A stretch of DNA of 64,000 bases. Origin: Streptomyces qinzhouensis (lineage in GTDB: Bacteria; Actinomycetota; Actinomycetes; Streptomycetales; Streptomycetaceae). Positions 7,985 through 17,492 of the stretch are shown here, in pieces. Under the pieces are notes generated by a model that did not search any database, was not told the origin of the DNA, and saw only the letters and a program-made list of their open reading frames with translations. The stretch spans positions 6,572,001-6,636,000 of the forward strand of contig NZ_CP042266.1 of NCBI RefSeq assembly GCF_007856155.1, written 5' to 3'. Both the position numbers and the translations under genes were made by a program. How positions within the stretch are numbered: position 1 is the first letter of the stretch; each line of letters starts with the position of its first letter.

Positions 7985-8812
7985 TCAGCCGAAGTCCGAC
8001 GGGTCGGGGCCCAGCCGCCGCCCCTCGTCCAGCGCGGCGAAGGCCGCCAGATCGTCGGAGTCCAGTTCGAAGCCGAAGACGTCGATGTTCTCCCGGATCC
8101 GGGAGGGCGTCACCGACTTCGGGATGACGACGTTCCCATTCTGGAGATGCCAGCGCAGGACCACCTGCGCGGGAGTACGGCCGTGCTTGCGGGCCACCGC
8201 GGCCACCGCGGGCACGGTCAGCAGCCCCTTGCCCTGGCCCAGTGGGGACCAGGCCTCGGTGACGACACCGTGCCGCCGGTGCGCGGCCCGCGACTCCGCC
8301 TGCTGGAACTGGGGGTGGAGTTCGATCTGGTTGACCGCGGGAACGACGGACGTCTCCTCGACGAGCCGGTCCAGATGTTCCGGCAGGAAGTTCGACACGC
8401 CGACGGCCCGGGCCCGGCCGTCGGACAGGATCTTCTCGAAGGCCCGCCAGGTGTCCACGTACGTGTCCCGCCGCGGTACCGGCCAGTGCATGAGATACAG
8501 ATCCACATAATCCGTGCCGAGCCGGTCGAGGGAGGCGTCGAAGGCGCGCAGCGCCCGGTCGTATCCGTGGTCGCTGTTCCACAGCTTGGTGGTGAGGAAG
8601 ATTTCTTCGCGGGGGATGCCCGAGGCGGCGACGGCCCGGCCGGTGCCGGTCTCGTTCTCGTACACGGCGGCGGTGTCGATGCTGCGGTAGCCGGCCTCCA
8701 GCGCCGTGGCGACCGCCCGTACCGCCTCGTCGTCGGAGACCTGCCAGACGCCGAAGCCGAGCTGCGGCATGGCGACGCCGTTGTTGAGAGTGAGGGAGGG
8801 GACCTTGCTCAC
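7985..8812 (-). CDS. Aldo/keto reductase
   Basis: 275 residues from a GTG at 8812 with GAAGGAA about 9 bases upstream. The catalytic tetrad is complete: Asp46 (SIDTAAVY), Tyr51, Lys76 (TTKLW) and His109 (LMHWP). Later motifs GVSNF, NQIELHPQFQQ and IPKSVTPSRIRENIDVF are those of the NADPH-dependent AKR5-type enzymes of actinobacteria (2,5-diketo-gluconate reductase-like). Length matches the family. It would reduce small aldehydes or ketones in the cytosol; physiological substrate unknown. Confidence 0.93.
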   Translation of the reverse strand: MSKVPSLTLNNGVAMPQLGFGVWQVSDDEAVRAVATALEAGYRSIDTAAVYENETGTGRAVAASGIPREEIFLTTKLWNSDHGYDRALRAFDASLDRLGTDYVDLYLMHWPVPRRDTYVDTWRAFEKILSDGRARAVGVSNFLPEHLDRLVEETSVVPAVNQIELHPQFQQAESRAAHRRHGVVTEAWSPLGQGKGLLTVPAVAAVARKHGRTPAQVVLRWHLQNGNVVIPKSVTPSRIRENIDVFGFELDSDDLAAFAALDEGRRLGPDPSDFG

Positions 8813-8987
8813 GGGGGTGGTTCCTTCGGGGTTCGGCCGCAGTCCGGTCGGCTGCTGGGGGCAGGCATCCGGCGGCTCCCCGGTGGCGCCGGGGCCGGGC
8901 CGTCTCGCGGACGCCTGCCTCCATCAAAGGCCATCGGAGCCGATCGGGCATTCCGGGCCCCGGCTCCTTGCCGCCGTCGGCGACCGG

Positions 8988-10037
8988 TCAGGCGAACGCG
9001 GGCATGATCCGGTCGTGGATCAGCCGCAGCTGTTCCCGCGCCCCGGGCACCTGCGGCAGATCCCGTTCGGTGAAGGCCTTCACCAGCGTCCGGTCCGTCA
9101 CCGCGCAGATCAGATGGTTGACCCCGGCCGGCGCGATCTCGGCACGGATCTTCTCGACGCACTCCTCGGGCGTCCCCGATACCGACAGACGATCGGTGAC
9201 CTCAGGGGACGTCAGCTCGATTCCCCGGGCCAGATCGCCCGCCCGGACGGCGTCCACCACCGGCTTCAATTCCTCCGGGTCCACTCCGTTGCGCCGCAGC
9301 TGCTCGTCCGACATCGACGAGGCGTAGATCCCCACCATGCTGCGGGCCGCCTCACGCGCCGCGGCGGAGTCCTCCGCGGTGGCCAGGACCACCCAGGCCC
9401 CGATGTCCAGCGAGGTCACGTCTCTGCCCGCCCGCTCGGCACCGGCCCGCATATGCCCGACCATGTACTCGTACGCCTCCCGCGTGTAGCTCAGCGCGTG
9501 ATGGCAGCCGTCCGAGAGCTCTCCGGCGGCCTCGAAGGTGCGCGGCCCGCGCATCCCGCCCAGCTTCAGCGGTACCCGTTCCTGGACCGGCCGGGCGAAG
9601 GTGAACAGCCCGTCGTACGTGTAGAACTCGCCGTCGAAGGTGATGGCCCCCTCGTCGAGGAGGGTCCGCACCACATGCAGGGCCTCCTTGGTGCGGGACA
9701 GCGGCTTCATCCGCGAGGCGTCGATACGGTACTGCTCCAGCAGCCCGGTGTTTCCGCTCGACAGCACGGCCTCGGCCCGGCCGCCCGATACCTCGTCCAG
9801 GGTGGCCAGGGCCTGCGCCAGAAGCGTCGGTTCCCGTAGCAGCACCGGGGTGACGCTGGGGCCCAGCCTGATCGACCTGGTCCGGGTCGCCGCCACGGCG
9901 AATAGCACCCACAGGTCCTTGTGCCAGGTCTCGTCCGTCGCGTAACAGGCGTAGAACCCCAGCTCGTCCGCGAGTTCGATGGTCTCCACGGCTTCCGCGA
10001 CGGAGTGGTCGGGGAGTAACGCGTAACTGAATTTCAT
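8988..10037 (-). CDS. LLM-class (F420-dependent) oxidoreductase
   Basis: About 349 residues from the ATG at 10037 (MKFSYALLPDHS), the usual length and opening for luciferase-like TIM-barrel oxidoreductases; an in-frame ATG at 10082 would add 15 residues. Family features: ACYATDETWHKD, LGPSVTPVLLREP, LSSGNTG, and GTPEECVEKI near the C-terminus. Actinobacterial members mostly use coenzyme F420 rather than FMN; which cofactor is used here is inferred. No ribosome binding site stands out at either start. It lies between the aldo/keto reductase and acyl-CoA ligase genes on the same strand with gaps of about 180 bases. Confidence 0.88.
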   Translation of the reverse strand: MKFSYALLPDHSVAEAVETIELADELGFYACYATDETWHKDLWVLFAVAATRTRSIRLGPSVTPVLLREPTLLAQALATLDEVSGGRAEAVLSSGNTGLLEQYRIDASRMKPLSRTKEALHVVRTLLDEGAITFDGEFYTYDGLFTFARPVQERVPLKLGGMRGPRTFEAAGELSDGCHHALSYTREAYEYMVGHMRAGAERAGRDVTSLDIGAWVVLATAEDSAAAREAARSMVGIYASSMSDEQLRRNGVDPEELKPVVDAVRAGDLARGIELTSPEVTDRLSVSGTPEECVEKIRAEIAPAGVNHLICAVTDRTLVKAFTERDLPQVPGAREQLRLIHDRIMPAFA

Positions 10038-10222
10038 GCGGGCATTGTGGAAGAGCGGAGTGGGGACTGTCAGCCGCTCCATCGATTTCCGGACGTTCTG
10101 CCCGGCTTCCCGGCCTGCCCCGCGCCCCGGTCCGCCGCGCGCCCCCCGGTCCGTCCGGCTTCCCGGTCCTCGGCCGCCCGCCCGGTCCGCGCCGCGCCCC
10201 GTCCGTCACCGGCACGGCGACG

Positions 10223-12046
10223 TCAGCGGTACAGCGCCTCCACCTCCGCCGCGTACGCCTCTTCGATGGCCTGCCGCTTCAGCTTCAGGGACGGGGTGAG
10301 CAGCCCGTGCTCCTCGGTGAAGGGATGGGCCAGTATCCGGAACGTACGGATCGACTCCGCCTGCGACACCTGGGCGTTCGCCAGCACCACCGCCCGCCGG
10401 ATCTCCGTCTCCAGCTCCGGATCGCGGACCAGTTCGCCCGGTGCCAGCACGGGCCGGCGGAGCATCGCCAGCCAGTGGTCCACGGCCTCCTGGTCCACGG
10501 TGACCAGGGCCGCCACGAACGGCCGGTCGTCGCCGACCACCAGACACTGCGCCACCAGCGGATGGGACCGCACCCGCTCCTCCAGCGGCACCGGGGAGAC
10601 GCTCTTGCCGCCGGAGGTCACCAGGATCTCCTTCTTCCGCCCGACGACGGTGAGATAGCCGTCCTCGTCCAGCGTCCCGAGATCGCCGGTGGCCAGCCAG
10701 CCGTCGTGCAGTACGTCGGCGGTGGCCGCCGGATCGGAGTGGTATCCGGCGAAGACCTGCGGCCCGTGCAGCCAGATCTCGCCGTCCTCCGCGATATGGA
10801 CGGTCGTTCCCGGTACGGGCGGTCCGACGGTGCCGAACTTGGTCCGGCCGGGCGGATTGCCGGTCGCCGCGCCCGCGGTCTCGGTCAGCCCGTAGCCCTC
10901 CATGACGGTGATGCCCGCGCCCTCGAAGAAGAGCCCGAGCCGCCGGTCCAGGGCCGACCCGCCGGACATGGCGTGCCGTACCCGGCCGCCGAGGAGTTCC
11001 CGGACCCGGGCGTAGACCGACCGGTCGAACAGTTGGTGCTGCACCCGCATGGCCGCCGAGGGGCCAGGGCCTCGGCCGAACGCCCGCTGCTCCAGCGCCT
11101 CCGCGTACCGTACGGCCGCGTCCGCCGCCTTCTCGAAGTTCCCCGCCTTCCCGTCCCGCTCCGCCGTCCGCCGCACCTCGGCGTAGATCTTCTCGAAGAC
11201 ATACGGCACGGCCAGGACGAACGTGGGCCGGAAGGCCGCCAGATCCGCCAGCAGCTCCGCTCCCGCCACGGCCGGCTGATGGGCGAGCCGCACCCCGCCC
11301 CGGACCGCCGCGATCTGCACCATCCGCCCGTACACATGCGCCAGCGGCAGGAACAGCAGCGTCGACGCGTCCTCGCCGGGCCGGCCGCGCAGCGCCGCCT
11401 CCCAGTGCCCGGTCAGCGTGGAGGCCTCGAACATCAGCTGGGCATGGGTCAGGACACAGCCCCGGGGGCGTCCCGCGGTGCCGGAGGTGTAGACGACGGT
11501 CGCCGTGGAATCGGGGGTCACGGCGCGCCGGTGCCGGTGCACCACATCGTCGGCGATCCGCTCGCCGGCCGCCGTCAGATCGGCGACCGCGCCCGCGTCG
11601 AGCTGCCACAGCCGTTTGAGCAGCGGCAGCCCGCCGATCAGCGAGCCCACGGTCATGGCGTGGTCCTCGTGCTCCACCAGGGCGGCGGACACCTCGGCGT
11701 CCTGGAGCATCCGGAACACCTGCTCCCGCGAGGACGTCGGATACACCGGGACGGACTGGGCGCCGACCGTCCACAGGGCGAAGTCGAAGAGGGTCCACTC
11801 GTAGCGGGTACGGCACATCAGCGCGACCCGGTCGCCGAACCGGACTCCGTCGGCTATCAGCCCTTTGGCGAGGGCGAGGACCTCGTCGCGAAAGCGCGCC
11901 GAGGTCACCTCCTCCCAGCCGCCGAGCGCGTTCTTGCGACAGAGGGCGACCCGTTCCGGGAACCGCTCGGCGCGGTGGAACACCGCGTCGGCCAGTCCGC
12001 CGACAAGAGGGGGCGCGTCCAGCGGGGGGACAGTGAACTCGCGCAA
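10223..12046 (-). CDS. Long-chain fatty-acid-CoA ligase / AMP-dependent synthetase
   Basis: 607 residues from a TTG at 12046, chosen because AAGGAG lies 7 bases upstream and the protein then opens with REFTVPPL, typical of actinobacterial FadD-like ligases. Adenylation motifs are intact: VVYTSGTAGRPRG (P-loop), EGYGLTETAG, DGWLATGDLG and VVGRKKEILVTSGGKSVSP. It activates fatty acids to acyl-CoA through an acyl-AMP. The next gene downstream is the LLM oxidoreductase, but a gap of about 185 bases makes an operon uncertain. Confidence 0.92.
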   Translation of the reverse strand: MREFTVPPLDAPPLVGGLADAVFHRAERFPERVALCRKNALGGWEEVTSARFRDEVLALAKGLIADGVRFGDRVALMCRTRYEWTLFDFALWTVGAQSVPVYPTSSREQVFRMLQDAEVSAALVEHEDHAMTVGSLIGGLPLLKRLWQLDAGAVADLTAAGERIADDVVHRHRRAVTPDSTATVVYTSGTAGRPRGCVLTHAQLMFEASTLTGHWEAALRGRPGEDASTLLFLPLAHVYGRMVQIAAVRGGVRLAHQPAVAGAELLADLAAFRPTFVLAVPYVFEKIYAEVRRTAERDGKAGNFEKAADAAVRYAEALEQRAFGRGPGPSAAMRVQHQLFDRSVYARVRELLGGRVRHAMSGGSALDRRLGLFFEGAGITVMEGYGLTETAGAATGNPPGRTKFGTVGPPVPGTTVHIAEDGEIWLHGPQVFAGYHSDPAATADVLHDGWLATGDLGTLDEDGYLTVVGRKKEILVTSGGKSVSPVPLEERVRSHPLVAQCLVVGDDRPFVAALVTVDQEAVDHWLAMLRRPVLAPGELVRDPELETEIRRAVVLANAQVSQAESIRTFRILAHPFTEEHGLLTPSLKLKRQAIEEAYAAEVEALYR

Positions 12047-12338
12047 TGGCCTGCTCCTTGTGGCGCTCCGCACAGCGCGCGCGACGCTACCCCACCGAGA
12101 AGCCCCGCGGGACACCGTTGCAGAACTCTTGGACGATTGGCATCGCCACAGGTCAGAGCCGCTGAGCGGGCAGGATGCGGAGGGCGGGCCCGGGAGCCTG
12201 GGCGGGGCAGGGATCCCGAGGGGTCGGATCTCCATGAAATCCGACCCGTCAGGACACTTCTGGTTTGCCGAGTTTTACCTCCCGTTGGGGCGCACAACGG
12301 CATATAAGACGGCGCACGCGCCTGGCGCGTGGGCTCCG

Positions 12339-12410
12339 CGCGGTCGGTGCGGTCGGTGTGGTCGGTGCGGTTCAGGACTGTGCGGTTCAGGACTGTGCGG
12401 TTCAGGAGTG
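12339..12410. repeat. Two short tandem repeat arrays in the 12047-12436 gap
   Basis: Three copies of a 9-base unit (ggtcggtgc/t, 12339-12365) run directly into three copies of a 15-base unit (tgcggttcaggactg, 12366-12410, last copy one base different). They lie in the 390-base gap between the fdhD stop and the acyl-CoA ligase start, which holds no supported gene. Confidence 0.8.
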
Positions 12411-12436
12411 GCGGCTCACCGCACCATCCATGTGGT

Positions 12437-13294
12437 TCAGGAGTCCCGGCCCACCGTCGCCGGGCTGTCGACGGCGATGCGTTCGGCGCCCGTGTACACG
12501 TTCATGTTCGGGCCGCGCAGAAAACCCACCAGGGTCAGACCCGACTCCGCCGCCAGGTCCACGGCGAGCGACGACGGCGCCGAGACCGCCGCGAGGACCG
12601 GGATCCCGGCCATCACCGCCTTCTGGACCAGTTCGAAAGAGGCCCGCCCCGAGACCATGAGCACGGCCCGCGACAGCGGCAGACCGCCGTCGCGCACCGC
12701 CAGGCCGATCAGCTTGTCGACCGCGTTGTGCCGCCCCACGTCCTCCCGTACGTCCAGCAGTTCACCGTCCTCCGAGAAGAGGGCCGCCGCGTGCAGTCCG
12801 CCGGTGCGGTCGAACACTCGCTGGGCGGCGCGCAGCCGGTCCGGGAGCGCCGAGAGCAGGGCCGGGGTGAGTCGCAGCCCGGGGGAGTCGGCGACCGGGA
12901 AGCGGGTCCTGGTGCGTACGGCGTCGAGGCTGGCCTTGCCGCACAGCCCGCACGAGGAGGTGGTGTACACCTTGCGCCGCAGATCGGTCTCGGGTTCGGG
13001 GACGCCGGGTGCGAGTTTGACGTCGACCACGTTGTAGGTGTTCACGCCTTCTGCGGTCGCCCCGGCGCAGTACAGGATCTGCCGGATGTCGTCGGCCGCC
13101 CCGATCACGCCCTCGCTGACCAGGAAACCGGTGGCGAGGGCGAAGTCGTCGCCCGGGGTGCGCATGGTGATCGCCAGCGGTTCGCCGTTGAGCCGGATCT
13201 CCAGCGGCTCCTCGACGACCAGGGTGTCGGGGCGGTCGGACACCGCGCCGTCCCTGATGCGGAGGGTACGGCGGCGCTCGGTCACCCGTCCCAT
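12437..13294 (-). CDS. fdhD: Formate dehydrogenase accessory sulfurtransferase FdhD
   Basis: 285 residues, normal length. FdhD transfers sulfur from a cysteine desulfurase to the molybdenum cofactor before insertion into formate dehydrogenase. The catalytic pair is present as CGLC at residues 115-118 within [10 protein letters not shown]. Other family motifs: [40 protein letters not shown] and [12 protein letters not shown]. No formate dehydrogenase gene is seen beside it, as is common in Streptomyces. Start ATG at 13294. Confidence 0.95.
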   Translation of the reverse strand: MGRVTERRRTLRIRDGAVSDRPDTLVVEEPLEIRLNGEPLAITMRTPGDDFALATGFLVSEGVIGAADDIRQILYCAGATAEGVNTYNVVDVKLAPGVPEPETDLRRKVYTTSSCGLCGKASLDAVRTRTRFPVADSPGLRLTPALLSALPDRLRAAQRVFDRTGGLHAAALFSEDGELLDVREDVGRHNAVDKLIGLAVRDGGLPLSRAVLMVSGRASFELVQKAVMAGIPVLAAVSAPSSLAVDLAAESGLTLVGFLRGPNMNVYTGAERIAVDSPATVGRDS

Positions 13295-13527
13295 CGGCGA
13301 TCACATCCCGTTCTGTCGGCGGCTCCGCCCGGCGGTGCCCGGCCCGGTCGGGCCGTACGGCGGTGGTGGCGGCGGACCCATTCTCCGGTACCGGCGGCGG
13401 GCGTCCCGCGCGTCCCCCCGCCCGCCCCGGAGGGTGCCGAGGGCCGTCCCCGCGGGCCCGCACGCCCCACGGGCCACCTCGGCTCCTTCGGAAAGCTACA
13501 GAAAACAGGGGGCGAATCCTGTTGGGT

Positions 13528-13548
13528 CACCTGGCGTCGTACCAGGTG
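13528..13548. promoter_or_regulatory. Perfect inverted repeat upstream of the KAS III-like gene
   Basis: CACCTGG, a 7-base spacer and CCAGGTG form a perfect dyad 52 bases before the KAS III-like start, in the 306-base divergent gap 13295-13600. Position and symmetry suit a repressor operator. No other feature was seen in the gap. Confidence 0.45.
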
Positions 13549-13600
13549 GTAGCCCCGAACACTGGGGAGTTCGTACGTCCGCGGAAAGGGAAACCCGGCC

Positions 13601-14569
13601 ATGATCGGATCGCGTATCGCGTCACTGGGGCACTACCAGCCCGCGTCCGTGCTGACCAATGCGGATCTCGAAGCCCTGGTGGACACCAGCGACGAGTGGA
13701 TCCGCTCCCGGGTCGGCATCAGCACCCGGCACCGGGCCGCCGATGACGAGCCGGTGGACGAGCTGGCGGCGCACGCCGCGGCCAAGGCGCTGGCCGGAGC
13801 CGGGCTCACCCCGGGGGACATCGATCTCGTCCTGGTCGCGACCTCCACGGCGATCGACCGTTCGCCGAACACCGCGGCCCGGGTCGCGGCCCGGCTCGGC
13901 ATGGGCTCGCCCGCCGTGATGGACCTCAATGTGGTCTGTGCCGGTTTCACCCATGCCCTGGCCACCGCCGACCACGCGATACGGGCCGGTTCGGCCCGCC
14001 GGGCCCTGGTCGTCGGCGCCGACAAGATGACCGCGATCACGGACTGGACGGACCGTACGACCTGCGTCCTGACCGGCGACGGAGCGGGCGCGGCGGTCGT
14101 CGAGGCGGCGGAGTACGAGGACCGCGGCCCGGCGGGAGACGCGGTACCGGGCATCGGCCCCGTGGTCTGGGGCTCGGTACCCGAGATGGGCCACGCCGTA
14201 CGGATCGAGGGCACCCCGCCGCGGTTCGCCCAGGAAGGCCAGACCGTCTACCGCTGGGCCACCACCCAGCTGCCGCCCATCGCCCGCTCGGTCTGCGAAC
14301 GGGGCGGCGTGGATCCGGCGGAGCTGGCGGCGGTCGTGCTGCACCAGGCCAATCTGCGGATCATCGAGCCCGTCGCCCGGAAGATCGGCGCGGTGAACGC
14401 GGTGATCGCCCGGGACGTCGTCCATTCGGGCAACACCTCGGCCGCGTCGATCCCGATGGCCTTCTCCAAGCTCGTCGAGCGCGGCGAGATCCCGAAGGGC
14501 GCCCCGGTGCTCCTCTTCGGCTTCGGCGGCAACCTGTCGTACGCGGGGCAGATCGTCCGCTGCCCCTGA
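13601..14569 (+). CDS. Beta-ketoacyl-ACP synthase III (KAS III / FabH-like)
   Basis: 322 residues. The thiolase-fold active site is complete: Cys113 (NVVCAGF), His248 (HQAN) and Asn278 (HSGNTSAAS). The opening SDEWIRSRVGI is typical of FabH. FabH condenses an acyl-CoA starter with malonyl-ACP. The gene stands alone, outside a fab operon or obvious polyketide cluster, so it may be a secondary KAS III for unusual starters or an acyltransferase for a natural product. A purine patch (GGAAAGGGAAA) precedes the ATG and a perfect inverted repeat lies upstream. Confidence 0.92.
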   Translation: MIGSRIASLGHYQPASVLTNADLEALVDTSDEWIRSRVGISTRHRAADDEPVDELAAHAAAKALAGAGLTPGDIDLVLVATSTAIDRSPNTAARVAARLGMGSPAVMDLNVVCAGFTHALATADHAIRAGSARRALVVGADKMTAITDWTDRTTCVLTGDGAGAAVVEAAEYEDRGPAGDAVPGIGPVVWGSVPEMGHAVRIEGTPPRFAQEGQTVYRWATTQLPPIARSVCERGGVDPAELAAVVLHQANLRIIEPVARKIGAVNAVIARDVVHSGNTSAASIPMAFSKLVERGEIPKGAPVLLFGFGGNLSYAGQIVRCP

Positions 14570-14601
14570 GGGGGCGCGGGGGAGAAGCGGGCCGCGGCCG
14601 G

Positions 14602-14994
14602 TCAGTGGTCGACGGCGAGCAGGGCCGCGGGCGCCGGTGCGAACCGCGACGCTCCGGCTTGCAGCGGCAGAACGGGAAGGCAGGCGTTGAGCTCGGGGCT
14701 GCACCTCCACCCGAGGGGGCAGCGCAGCGGGACGCATCCCCGGCCGGGAACGCAATGGTTGCAGGCGGCGCACCTGACGGTCTCGCACAGCGGCGCGGCG
14801 ACGCCCGCCCGTCCGGCTGCTGTCGCGCACCCGCCCGGTGCCGCCGGGGCCGGGGCGGCGGGCGGCCCGGCCGCCTCTGCCGGGCCGGCGGCCCGTACGG
14901 TCTGCGCCCCGGCGACCGGTCCGGTCAGGGCCAGTGTCAGTGCGGCGGCGACCAGGGCGATACGGCTCAGTCTCGGTCGATGAGTCATCCACAC
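14602..14994 (-). CDS. Small secreted Cys-rich protein
   Basis: 130 residues from a GTG at 14994, chosen because GAGGAG lies 9 bases upstream; the ATG two codons later is too far from it. A signal peptide is clear (RPRLSRIALVAAALTLALTGPVAGAQ), followed by an Ala/Pro-rich linker and a Cys-rich block with nine Cys in about 40 residues (CETVRCAACNHC, GRGCVPLRC, GWRCSPELNACLP). The spacing suggests a disulfide-bonded knot outside the cell. I do not recognise a named family. Confidence 0.7.
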   Translation of the reverse strand: MWMTHRPRLSRIALVAAALTLALTGPVAGAQTVRAAGPAEAAGPPAAPAPAAPGGCATAAGRAGVAAPLCETVRCAACNHCVPGRGCVPLRCPLGWRCSPELNACLPVLPLQAGASRFAPAPAALLAVDH

Positions 14995-15168
14995 GGGCGT
15001 GTGCTCCTCGGTCGGTGGACCGACGGTCCGGCCCGGGCCCCCGCTGCCAGTGCAGCACGGCCCCGCAGAGCAGGCAATACGGAAAGTGGCCAGCCAGTAA
15101 CGATGAGTGACTGACTCTGTGGCCCCGAACCGCCTGCCGGTCGGGCCGCCGTCCAGCACACTGAGCCC

Positions 15169-15651
15169 ATGGCGGTGATACGGAGCGCGGGGCTGGTGCT
15201 GTACCGCGAGCGTGGCGGCGGGACCGAGGTCCTCATCGGGCATATGGGCGGTCCGCTGTGGGCGCACAAGGACGAACAGGCGTGGTCGTTCCCGAAGGGG
15301 CAGTACGACGACGGCGAGACGCCCGAGGCGGCGGCCCGGCGCGAGTTCGAGGAGGAGCTGGGGCTCGCCCCGCCGGAGGGGCCCTGGCGGCCCCTGGGCG
15401 AGGAGCGCCAGCCGAACGGGAAGCTCGTCACGCTCTGGGCGCTCGCGGCCGATCTCGATCCCGGTCTGGTGGTGCCGGGACTCTTCCGGATGGAGTGGCC
15501 GCCGCGCTCCGGCCGGATCCAGGAGTTCCCGGAGATCGACCGGGTCGCCTGGGTTGATCTGCCGACGGCCCGCCGACTGCTGGTCAAGGGCCAGATCGTC
15601 TTTCTCGACAAGCTGGCCGAACTGACGGCCGGCGGCGCGGGTCGCCCCTAG
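15169..15651 (+). CDS. Nudix hydrolase
   Basis: 160 residues. The Nudix box is complete at residues 44-66, with Gly44, Glu50, the REFEEELG core and the final Gly-Leu. Nudix enzymes hydrolyse nucleoside diphosphates linked to another group, using Mg2+ at the EE pair. The opening IRSAGLVLYRERGGGTEVLIGH and the WAHKDEQAWSFPKG segment match a group of actinobacterial Nudix proteins of about 155-165 residues whose substrate is not settled. It is transcribed divergently from the Cys-rich secreted protein. Confidence 0.93.
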   Translation: MAVIRSAGLVLYRERGGGTEVLIGHMGGPLWAHKDEQAWSFPKGQYDDGETPEAAARREFEEELGLAPPEGPWRPLGEERQPNGKLVTLWALAADLDPGLVVPGLFRMEWPPRSGRIQEFPEIDRVAWVDLPTARRLLVKGQIVFLDKLAELTAGGAGRP

Positions 15652-15703
15652 CGCACCCTCGGGGGCGATCGTCCTCGTACCGCCCCATCTTTGTCCAGAC
15701 TGT

Positions 15704-15740
15704 GGAAGAAGTTGTCATAGAACTCTGCGCAAGTTCTTCC
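15704..15740. promoter_or_regulatory. Nested inverted repeats upstream of the ROK regulator
   Basis: An inner perfect dyad, AGAACT (15719-15724) with AGTTCT (15732-15737) and a 7-base spacer, lies inside an outer dyad, GGAAGAA (15704-15710) with TTCTTCC (15734-15740). The block is 90-125 bases before the ROK gene start and suits an autoregulatory operator. Confidence 0.55.
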
Positions 15741-15828
15741 CCCTTGGGGAAAGCGCTGCTACGTTCCCCTCGAAAGCCTGATCAGAAGTAAGGGTCCCCA
15801 CGCCGACGGCCGGGGGAGGGGAGGGGAA

Positions 15829-17019
15829 ATGAGACGCATGACCGCTCGACCCGCGAACGCGCACCAGGCGAAGCTGCTCAAGCTGCTGCGCGACGGGGGG
15901 CCCAACTCCCGGGCCCAGCTCGGCGATCTCGTGGACCTCTCCCGCTCCAAACTGGCCGTCGAGGTCGACAAGCTGCTGGAGACCGGGCTGGTCGTCGCGG
16001 ACGGTCTGGCCGCGTCCCGCGGCGGGCGGCGCTCCCACAATATCCGGCTCGCCCCCGAACTCCGCTTCCTCGGCGTCGATATCGGCGCCACCTCCGTCGA
16101 TGTCGCGGTCACCAACGCCGAACTGGAGGTGCTCGGACACCTCAACCACCCGATGGACGTCCGCGAGGGCCCCGTCGCGGTCTTCGAGCAGGTCCTCGCG
16201 ATGGCCGCCAAGCTGAAGGCCACCGGCCTCGCCGAGGGCTTCGACGGCGCGGGCATCGGCGTCCCGGGCCCGGTCCGCTATCCCGAGGGCGTCCCGGTCG
16301 CGCCGCCCATCATGCCCGGCTGGGACGGCTTCCCGGTCCGGGAGGCGCTCAGCCAGGATCTCGGCTGCCCGGTCATGGTCGACAACGACGTGAACCTGAT
16401 GGCCATGGGCGAACAGCACGCCGGAGTGGCCCGTTCGGTCGCCGACTTCCTCTGCCTCAAGATCGGTACGGGTATCGGCTGCGGAATCGTCGTCGGCGGT
16501 GAGGTCTACCGCGGTACGACCGGCAGCGCCGGGGACATCGGCCATATCCAGGTCGACCCCTACGGCCGGGCCTGCGCCTGCGGCAACAAGGGCTGTCTGG
16601 AGGCCCACTTCAGCGGCGCGGCGCTGGCCCGCGACGCCGAGGAGGCGGCCCGCTCCGGACGCTCACCCGAACTGGCCGAACGGCTCGCGGCGGCGGGCAG
16701 ACTGACCGCCGCGGACGTCTCGGCCGCCGCGTCCGCCGGTGACACCGCCGCGCTGGAGCTGATCCGCGAGGGCGGCAACCGCGTCGGCCAGGTCGTCGCC
16801 GGTCTGGTCAGCTTCTTCAATCCGGGCCTGGTGGTGATCGGCGGCGGGGTCACCGGCCTCGGCCATACACTGCTGGCCGCCGTCCGGACCCAGGTCTACC
16901 GCCAGTCGCTGCCGCTGGCCACCGGAAACCTGCCCATCGTCCTGGGCGAACTGGGCGCGGTCGCCGGAGTCATCGGCGCCGCCCGGCTCATCAGCGACCA
17001 CCTGTTCTCGCCGGCCTGA
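15829..17019 (+). CDS. ROK-family transcriptional regulator
   Basis: 396 residues. Residues about 10-70 are a winged helix-turn-helix (NAHQAKLLKLLRDGGPNSRAQLGDL, SRSKLAVEVDKL). The rest is the ROK sugar-kinase-like fold: GVDIGATSVDVAV phosphate loop, VDNDVNLMAMGEQHAG, and the zinc motif CACGNKGCLEAH at about 248-259. Such proteins are sugar-sensing repressors or activators. It lies just before the sugar ABC transporter and probably senses the transported sugar or a derivative. GGGGAGGGGA just before the start is a strong ribosome binding site; a second Met at codon 4 (15838) is also possible. Confidence 0.93.
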   Translation: MRRMTARPANAHQAKLLKLLRDGGPNSRAQLGDLVDLSRSKLAVEVDKLLETGLVVADGLAASRGGRRSHNIRLAPELRFLGVDIGATSVDVAVTNAELEVLGHLNHPMDVREGPVAVFEQVLAMAAKLKATGLAEGFDGAGIGVPGPVRYPEGVPVAPPIMPGWDGFPVREALSQDLGCPVMVDNDVNLMAMGEQHAGVARSVADFLCLKIGTGIGCGIVVGGEVYRGTTGSAGDIGHIQVDPYGRACACGNKGCLEAHFSGAALARDAEEAARSGRSPELAERLAAAGRLTAADVSAAASAGDTAALELIREGGNRVGQVVAGLVSFFNPGLVVIGGGVTGLGHTLLAAVRTQVYRQSLPLATGNLPIVLGELGAVAGVIGAARLISDHLFSPA

Positions 17020-17492
17020 CAGACCCGGCGACCCCGCACCACGAGCCCCGCCCCGCACCACCCGTACCACCCGCACTGCCCGGTACGACCCGAGCACCTC
17101 ACGTACAACCGCACAACCCGTACCACCCGCACAGCCCGCACGACGAGTCCGCCTTCCGAGCCGCAGCCACCGACAGCCGCCCGTCACCCCACCTCCACCC
17201 GCACCCTCACCTTCACCTTCACCGACACCCTCATCGGTCACCTCTGCGCACCGCCGGAGCGCTCCGGCCCCGCCACAGGTAACACGTGCCACCAGCGAGG
17301 CGTGGACCGCCCGCGCGCCCGGATCCCGGCGCCGCGCCCGCTCCCGTACCGCATCAGCACACACCCCATCAGCTCCCCCCACCCGTCATAGACGCCTGCC
17401 GTACCGCACCGCGCGTCCGCGCGCCCGCGGCCGAGTCCGCGGGCCCCGTCCGGCGTGCCGCCGGACGGCCGTACCCGCCGAGGGGAACAGCC
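17020..17492. other. Intergenic region with low-complexity C/A-rich repeats
   Basis: No gene is supported between the ROK regulator and the ABC transporter. The plus strand is a run of short imperfect repeats such as cgtaccacccgcac (two copies near 17056 and 17118) and ctcaccttcaccttcacc. It must hold the promoter of the transporter operon, but I see no clear -35/-10. Confidence 0.5.

Noticed and set aside
17020..17492. Short C/A-rich repeats resembling a CRISPR-like array
   Set aside because: Units are short, irregular and without unique spacers; no cas genes are near.
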